Below, one piece after another: positions 57,852 through 64,000 of a DNA stretch of 64,000 nt. How positions within the stretch are numbered: position 1 is the stretch's first letter; each line of letters begins with the position of its first letter. The translations under genes and the position numbers were made by a program. Origin of the DNA: Fagopyrum homotropicum (lineage: Eukaryota > Streptophyta > Magnoliopsida > Caryophyllales > Polygonaceae); assembly GCA_033239125.1 (NCBI GenBank), contig BSWB01000002.1:87044560-87108559 (forward strand), in the 5' to 3' direction. Below the pieces are notes generated by a model. That model saw nothing but the letters and a program-made list of their open reading frames with translations. It did not search any database and had not been told where the DNA came from.

Positions 57852-60544
57852 GAAGTCATATTCCCGCACCCTTGCACCATTTCAAACAAGCTCGTCCGAC
57901 GTTTCAAAGATCCAGAAACCTTGTCACCTTGGAAAAATCTTGGTCAAGATTTTGACTACGGGTGCTCACGACATTGAAAACCTCGGACAAACTAATTGCA
58001 TTAATTAAAATATCGGTCGAGATTTGTGGAAGATCAGTAATGCAATTCCCTTCTCTTGCAAGGCCTTCAAATCCAGCCTCGGGGTCTTCTTCTAAAGCTT
58101 TCAAAGATTGGATTTCTGCATTGTATCTTTCCTCTAGTCCTTTTTCCATGATGCTCATGCTTAACACCTTCTCAAGAGGATCCTTGATCAAGATTGAGCT
58201 AACCATCTCCTGGGACTCTTCCTTATCTTGGACATTGAACATGTCCTCTTCAAAGGTTGACCCCTTCACCATTATGGAGAACTTAAACTTGACGTTCTCT
58301 TCTGCAATGTTGAAATATAAGGTGGCATTATTGCAATCCATCAAGCATCCAAAAGTGGCAAGAGAAGGTATGCCAAGTATAATTGGCACCGGGTTATCCG
58401 CCGGGATGTCCAACACCACAAAATCAACGGACACATAGAATTTCTTGAGTTGGACGGGAATGTCTTCAAGAATCCCCATTGGATGTGTGATTGACCTATT
58501 CGCCATGTAGAGGATCATCTTCACCGGTTTTTGCTCTCCAAGTCCAACCTTTTTGCATAGTGAAAGCGGTACGATGCTTATACTAGCTCCAAGGTCGCAC
58601 AATGCCTCATATGTCCCTTCTCCAACTCCAGTGGGAACATGAAATGAACTTGGATTTCTTAGCTTGGGTAGCATCTATTCCTTCATGATTTGATTGAGCT
58701 TAGAGGATCTCCTAGTCATTCTAACTTCACCATACTCCTTCAATTATCTCTTGTTAGAGAGGATCTCCTTTAAGAACTTCCCATATGCCGGCATACCTAG
58801 AATAACATCCATGAACGAATGTTAATATGCAATTTACTCATTAGTTCAAGGAATTTACCAAAGTGCTTATCCTAGCAAGCTCTATTGCACGGGATTGTAG
58901 GAATGGTATTGGTGGCTTGAAAGGTGGTGGAGGCACATATGTTGGTTCCTTTTCTTTTCCCTTGTCCTCCACATCTATCTTAGGATCCTCTTCCACCATC
59001 ACTTGTTTCCGCTTGTCAACACTCATGGGCAATGGCTCGTTAGTTTTCAATCCACCTCTTGTTGTGATTTCCATAACTTACCCCTTGGGATTATCTTCGG
59101 TCTTTCTGCGAAATCTCCCTGGATCTCTTTGGGCTTCTCCAACCTTTTCAAAAACTTGAGTCTCCAACTCCTTTTGAGCTTTTGCAATTGAAGTAACGGT
59201 GCTTTCCAACCAACTCAATCTCCCCATCAATTGCTCAAACATCATCTCAATTCGGTCATTGGGAGGTTGAGTAAATCCGGGTGGAGGCTATTGTGAGGCT
59301 TGAGTTGGAGCCTTCGTTGGCAGAGCTTGAATTGTAGACGCGGGATGATTCAATGCTCCTCCGGGTTTGAATAGGAGAAACCATAATAGTTGTGGTTAGG
59401 GCGGTAGTTGTATCCTCGTTGGAAAGTTCGGTTATTGTTGAAGTTCCTTGGAACTTGGAAATGGCCTTGGAAGTTACCCCTTCCCATATAGTTCACATCC
59501 TCCTCCTTCGACGCCACTTGAGCTTGAGCTTGCACTTGCACTTGATTTCAAAATTATTGCACAAAGCTCCTTAAAAAACTTCATCTGATTATTGATAGCC
59601 TCAAGCATGACATTGTTCACAGTAGCCTCACTCACCTCATACACATTAGGCCTCCGGTTCCTTTCATCACTCTTCCTATGGCAGTATTATTCAATCGCCA
59701 AAGCTTGTTTTTAAACAAACTCCCAAGCATCATCTATATTCTTTTCCATAAACGTACCTCCGGAGAGAGATTGAAGCCGTAATTGGCTATCCTCGTCTAG
59801 TCCTTTGAAGTAGATCTCAATCAATTTCATCTTTGGAATCCCATGGTGAGGGAAATCCAAGAGAAGATCCTTGTAACTCTTCCAAGACTTAAACAAACTT
59901 TCTTTATCCTTCATCACAAGTGCATGAATTTTGGCTCTAAGCTTGGTTGTCTTGAAGGCGGAAAGAATTTAGTAAGGAATTCAGTGGTCATCTCTTCCCA
60001 AGTATTCATGCGCCCATTGCGGGATAGATTGTTACCAAGCAAGATCTTTGTCGTTTAGGGAGAAGGAAAACGCTCTCAACTTGAGGTTGTTGTTTTCCAA
60101 CCTAGGGGCCCTCAAATTTCCATCAATATTTATGTAATTCAACACATGTCGGTGTGGAGACTCCCCCTCCAATCCTCCGAATTGGTTGTGACGGATCATT
60201 TGAAGGACTTGAGGGCAAAGTTCATAATCATGAGCGGCGGGATCTCCTAGGTTGGATCCTGAGGTGTGCACCCGTTGAGCCGGATCCATTCATTGTCCAA
60301 GAGTTTGTGGCTCTACCACAACCAACTCAACGCGACCGTTTCTCACTAGTGGAGGAGGTGGTGGTACTACTTGGCAGGCGTTTTCCCCTTTTTGCATAAA
60401 ATCTTTTCTCATTTCGGCCATATTGCTTTTCTTCTTCTTTGTTTACTATAACCTCCTCCTGAGATTCTTCTCCGGTTTGGGATCGAATGGAGCTAGTTCT
60501 TTTCCGGAATGAGAACTTCGCATACACCTAAAAGATTGGGAACC
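57852..60544 (-). pseudogene. gag-pol: Athila-type gag and protease, decayed
   Basis: Minus-strand remnants in order: an Arg/Lys-rich start (60527-60327), Gag (60289-60032: FGGLEGESPHRHVLNYI, AFSFSLNDKDLAW; then 59917-59711: LFKSWKSYKDLLLDFPHHGI), a Tyr/Asn/Gly-rich stretch (59541-59350), a Pro-rich linker (59074-58841), and the aspartic protease in the largest frame (58674-57904). The protease has the Athila form YEALCDLGASISIVPLS, with DLG in place of DSG, and later VPIILGIPSLAT. Stops and frameshifts separate all segments. It is broken at 57852 by CRM-d2 and at 60545 by CRM-c2. Confidence 0.83.
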
Positions 60545-61386
60545 TGATGAGGGACCATCCGAGCTAGCATCTCCGGAGTATGAGGGAGCTATCACACGTT
60601 CCCGAGCTAAGAAGATTGAGCATGAGACTGAGAGCTTGCTGATTTTATTGGCTACAAGTGTTCATAACGAGGCTTGGCTCTTAAGTAAGCAAGAGAGCAA
60701 CGACGCCAAAGCACCAGACTCGGCCAGCCCCGCACATGACGCCGCTGCTCCTGCTCCTCAACACGTTTCCAGCACCGTTCCATGTCTCTCATTGAGGAAT
60801 GAGGCTTTTTAAGGCCTGCTGAGTGATTGTGTGTTTTAAGTAGCCTATTGGGCTTAATTTTCAGATTTTATTTTGTCTTCTGTTTAAGAGCTGAAAACTA
60901 TTTAAAGGCTCTTGCTATTACTTTTTAGGTAGATTATTATTGGTGAAAAACACTTATTTTCAGATTTCATTTTCAATCAAAGGCGAGTTTTGATTGAAGA
61001 GTTATTGTGATCAGATTTGGCTCAGTTGTTTTGCGTGTTTCAATTGCTCTCGGGTTCTTGGTGTTTGTGAGATTCCATAAGCATCCTCCTCATGTTGTCG
61101 ATGTTCTAAGTCGGCTGTGTGAGGTTGTAAGGGGCTGAGTTTGTTGCATCGTTCTTGGTGGTTCTTGATCCCGAGATCAAGGGTTTCCACATCGTTTGTG
61201 TCGGGTTCATCTACATCGTACCTTTCTTTAATTTCCGTACCTTCGTTTTCAGTTTAGCATCTTCTTGTTCCTTTTATTCGCAGGTCACGCAGCACATGAA
61301 CCCTAGCCGGCTGTTTGATCCGTTTTCTGCGTCTTTCCCTCCTTCCGTCGTCTAGATCGAGCCAACATCGGGTCGTTCCCGTATCA
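60545..61386 (+). repeat. CRM-c2 5' LTR (842 bp)
   Basis: Starts TGATGAGGGACC and ends TTCCCGTATCA. It closely matches 5921-6759. The tail frame, including the SRAKK motif, is open to a stop at about 60808. Confidence 0.9.
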
Positions 61387-61388
61387 AT

Positions 61389-61400
61389 TGGTATCAGAGC
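61389..61400 (+). promoter_or_regulatory. CRM-c2 primer binding site
   Basis: TGGTATCAGAGC two bases after the LTR. Confidence 0.9.
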
Positions 61401-61868
61401 TCCGGTTGACGACGGATCGATCTAGTGTCTTTCCTTCTTATCGTGTCAGTTTTGAATTTTTGGAGCTTTCTTCTTGTGTCCTTGAAACTGATTGTGCTTG
61501 ATTTGTTGTGTTGAAGGTTTTGAGTATCCAGGCCGGCCATCACCATCTCCTCGACAAACACTACTGCCGCCGGCCTTGCTTACACACGCCCTGCCGCCGA
61601 CTATCACCATCCTCGTATCAACGTCGGACCATCACCATTGTTGCCGGCTGTGCCCTAACCGGTTGTGCCCTAATCGACTGCGACTAAAACGGCTGCCATT
61701 GGACTTGTTATTCTTCAAACTCCATAACCCACGTTCAAGCACTAGTAGAAGATCTCTTTTGTTTCAATTTTAATATATTTTGTAATTATTGGCCAGATTT
61801 GTTGGTCAAGGAAGTTCCTACATTTTAGGTAACAAAAAGCATATCATTCAAAAAAAAAGAAAAAGGAA

Positions 61869-64000
61869 TGGTGATGGTCCGACGTTGTAGAAAGGACAGT
61901 ATTCCGAGGTCGAACACAAGGACTGAGGTGAAATCAAGCCACTCAATGATCAAATATAGTGTAAATCTAAACTAAGAGATGAGCAAGAATAAAAAAATGC
62001 CAACCACAATATTTTTGGTTCATTTTGGATGATCAAGCAAGGATCACAAGATATATGCTCACAAACAAAGATAAGAGATAAGAGGTAAGAAATGTGGATT
62101 CTATAGATTCGGAATTCCGGTTATGCCATTGGAATCATGCAATCAAAACATCAAAGGATAAATTGCGGTTGTTCGGAGTTGGGTGTTTCTCTAATTGGAA
62201 CAATTACAGGGTAAGTCTCATGTTCCACTAGTCTCGAACCTAAGGTCTTATTACCGGGTAAGTCTCAAGGAAACTAAGGTCGAGAATTCTACACAAACCG
62301 GCCACTACCTAAGGGTCAAACCCCTCCTTACCGGGTAAATCTCGAAAAAGGTAAGTCTTAGGCAACGAACCTAGCACACTCAATGATGCCGGTTGGGGCC
62401 GCAAATGACTAGATCTAGATTGGGAATCCTTGAAGACCAATAATGGACGTTTTTCCTTGACAAATGGCACGAAAAAATCAGATTGTTTAGAACCTGAAAT
62501 GACGTTGGAAAAATGGAAGAAAGAGAATGAAAAGGAACGTGGAAAGTATGGTAGACGTAGATCCAAAAGAACCAAAGACTCCCTTACAAGAACCTTGATC
62601 AGATTGATCAAAACCCAAGCAAGATGATGCCTTCAACCCTTTCTTCTATAACCTTACACAAGCCTTCAATGGAGACAAGCACAAGGAGGGACTAGTATTG
62701 ACTAGTAGCACCAATATCTAAAGAGATTAACACACACAAGAACAATCTAGTAGGGATTCATAGCGATTTAATCAATGGCTCACTTTATTGATTATAGGAA
62801 CAAAAGCTCTCAAAGAAACGGTTTATCAATTGGCTAAAATCTATCTAATCAGGAAAGAAGCTAAGGGAGGATTTTTATATGCCTAGAAAGCCTCCTATCT
62901 AAAAAAAAGGAATAACATTTGTCAAAAAAGACAATACAACAAATAAAACAACTAAAATAAATAAAAATAACCCTTAAAATGTTTTGAACCTAAGGTTATA
63001 GAAAGTCTTGTATTTTATACCAAAAGATGATATAAAATACAAAAGAAGATCCAAAAGCCTGAATCTTCCATTTCTTGCAATTCCGGGACAAATGTCTCTT
63101 CCTTGCTCTTGCATGGCTCCAAATCACGTGTGCATGGTCTCCCTTCCACGTACAAGTCGTCGGGAATCGTCATTAACGTGACTAAGGAAGTCTCAATCAG
63201 CAATAGATCATCAATGGTTTCCTTAGGAGCTAAGGACACCAACAAGTTGGACACCTCCTCTTGAATTGCTGTTGCCCTTGATCTAGTGATTGGCCCTTGC
63301 ATTGTAGGACTAGTAGGGGTTGTTGGTGATGGTCCCTCATCACTCAATCCAATAGCGGCTGTTGAGGCTCACTACTACCTAAAATTTATCATCATCTATA
63401 TCTAAGGGCGGAAATCACCGGGTAAGTCTCATTCCTCAAATTGGTTGCTTGGAAAGGTCACCCTAGGCTGGATTAGGCTCAACAAACTATAATTTCAACA
63501 CATCTACATCGTAACATGAAGATATATCAACAATAGAGCAACAACACATTCATCTCGGGTGGATCATTGATAGCATGAATTATAGTCTATATTTTGGGGT
63601 TTGTTTGGACGTTTTATCTTTCATAATCTGCATGTTTGTATATACATTATGTGATTTTACTACCATTTCATCTACCTTTGCGAGAATCGAGGTCTACACC
63701 TAGTTTCGTTGTAATTGCAGGTAATATGGTACATTTTGCATCAAAAAGGAGCAAAAGGAGTCATGAGTCATTTGGAGCTACATCCAGGAAGCACAGCCAT
63801 GAATTAAAGATTTACTTTGGACCAGTTTTGAGAGATTTCACATCCAGTTGAGATTCACCTCGGTTGACTACAGATTTACCTCGACCGAGGTGATCCAGAG
63901 ACGCCGACTCGACCGAGGCGAACACCTAGGACGCGGCGAGAATATTTTATTCTTAGCTGAGATCTTTTATCTTTGGAAGGTGATCTTATATTTTTGGGCT
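61869..64000. repeat. Unclassified repeat (right edge), broken by a CRM-e solo LTR
   Basis: No coding similarity seen on either strand. It has five copies of a CCGGGTAAGTCTC-like phrase (near 62197, 62257, 62328, 62350 and 63416), a TATTCCGAGGTCGAACACAAG phrase near 61900 and, at the far end (63850-63925), inverted CCTCG/CGAGG pairs. These suggest the LTR or leader of a non-chromovirus gypsy element continuing past the window, but I cannot assign it. Confidence 0.4.
62384..63342 (-). repeat. CRM-e solo LTR (959 bp)
   Basis: In its own orientation it starts TGATGAGGGACC and ends CCGGCATCA. The duplication CTCAA is at 62379-62383 and 63343-63347. From 63342 down to the stop at 63015 it is an open frame with the CR-like motif GPITRSRA followed by an acidic tail, as in the other CRM LTRs. 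The sequence is distinct from families a to d, so it marks a fifth family. Confidence 0.88.

Larger units (their letters stand above)
60545..61868 (+). mobile_element. CRM-c2: 5' LTR and leader only
   Basis: LTR 60545-61386 (842 bp), primer site TGGTATCAGAGC at 61389-61400, then about 470 bases of leader collinear with CRM-c1 (6760-7200), ending in an A-rich tract where an unrelated repeat begins near 61869. No coding region remains. The base block GAACC before the LTR is the candidate target duplication, but the other end is not in the window. Confidence 0.85.

Noticed and set aside
57962..58438. 158-codon plus-strand frame
   Set aside because: Antisense of the Athila protease frame at 57904-58674, which has clear motifs.

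Overview
This 64 kb window is plant nuclear DNA made almost entirely of nested LTR retrotransposons. I find no host protein gene, tRNA, rRNA or CRISPR array. The plant assignment rests on initiator-Met tRNA primer sites (TGGTATCAGAGC) next to TG...CA long terminal repeats, CRM, Tekay/Del, Athila and SIRE-like coding remnants, and a GGGCCCGTTTGGTT-ended MITE. Five related CRM-type (centromeric chromovirus) LTR families occur, here called a to e. This suggests centromeric or pericentromeric DNA, which is an inference because no satellite array or CENH3 data are available.

Nest 1 (1-32012). A Tekay/Del chromovirus (+), of which the chromodomain end and 3' LTR survive (29132-32012), was hit by CRM-d1 (-; window start to 29131). 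CRM-d1 was hit in its leader by CRM-c1 (+; 5921-27844, TSD GGGGT). CRM-c1 was hit in gag by CRM-b1 (+; 8047-23416, TSD CTTTG). CRM-b1 was hit in its 5' LTR by CRM-a1 (+; 8619-16083, TSD CAACC). The three innermost insertions have perfect 5-bp target duplications, so the order is read directly. A 292-bp palindromic MITE sits in the CRM-d1 LTR.

Region 32013-32879 is an unclassified GC-rich LTR-like block with a strong hairpin.

Nest 2 (32880-60544). An Athila-type element (-) is broken by CRM-d2 (+; 50361-57851) and by a SIRE-like Ty1/copia element (+; 43297 to about 50055). The copia element carries a CRM-a solo LTR (48303-49316, TSD ATATT) and is broken on its left by a second Tekay/Del element (32880-43296). 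That element carries CRM-a2 (-; 34073-41750, TSD CTTCA). At the right end, CRM-c2 (60545 to about 61868) entered the Athila element and is cut by an unclassified repeat that holds a CRM-e solo LTR (62384-63342, TSD CTCAA).

Each full CRM element has the order LTR, tRNA-Met primer site, long leader, one gag-pol frame (Gag, CCHC knuckle, protease, RT, RNase H, integrase with GPF module, CR-like motif), purine tract, LTR. The frame runs through the purine tract into the 3' LTR, so the LTR encodes the integrase C-terminal tail. In family a that tail carries a 12-residue minisatellite whose copy number differs between LTRs. All polyproteins are inactivated. CRM-b1 is the best preserved (two in-frame stops and a small RT deletion) and CRM-a2 is next (three stops, one frameshift).
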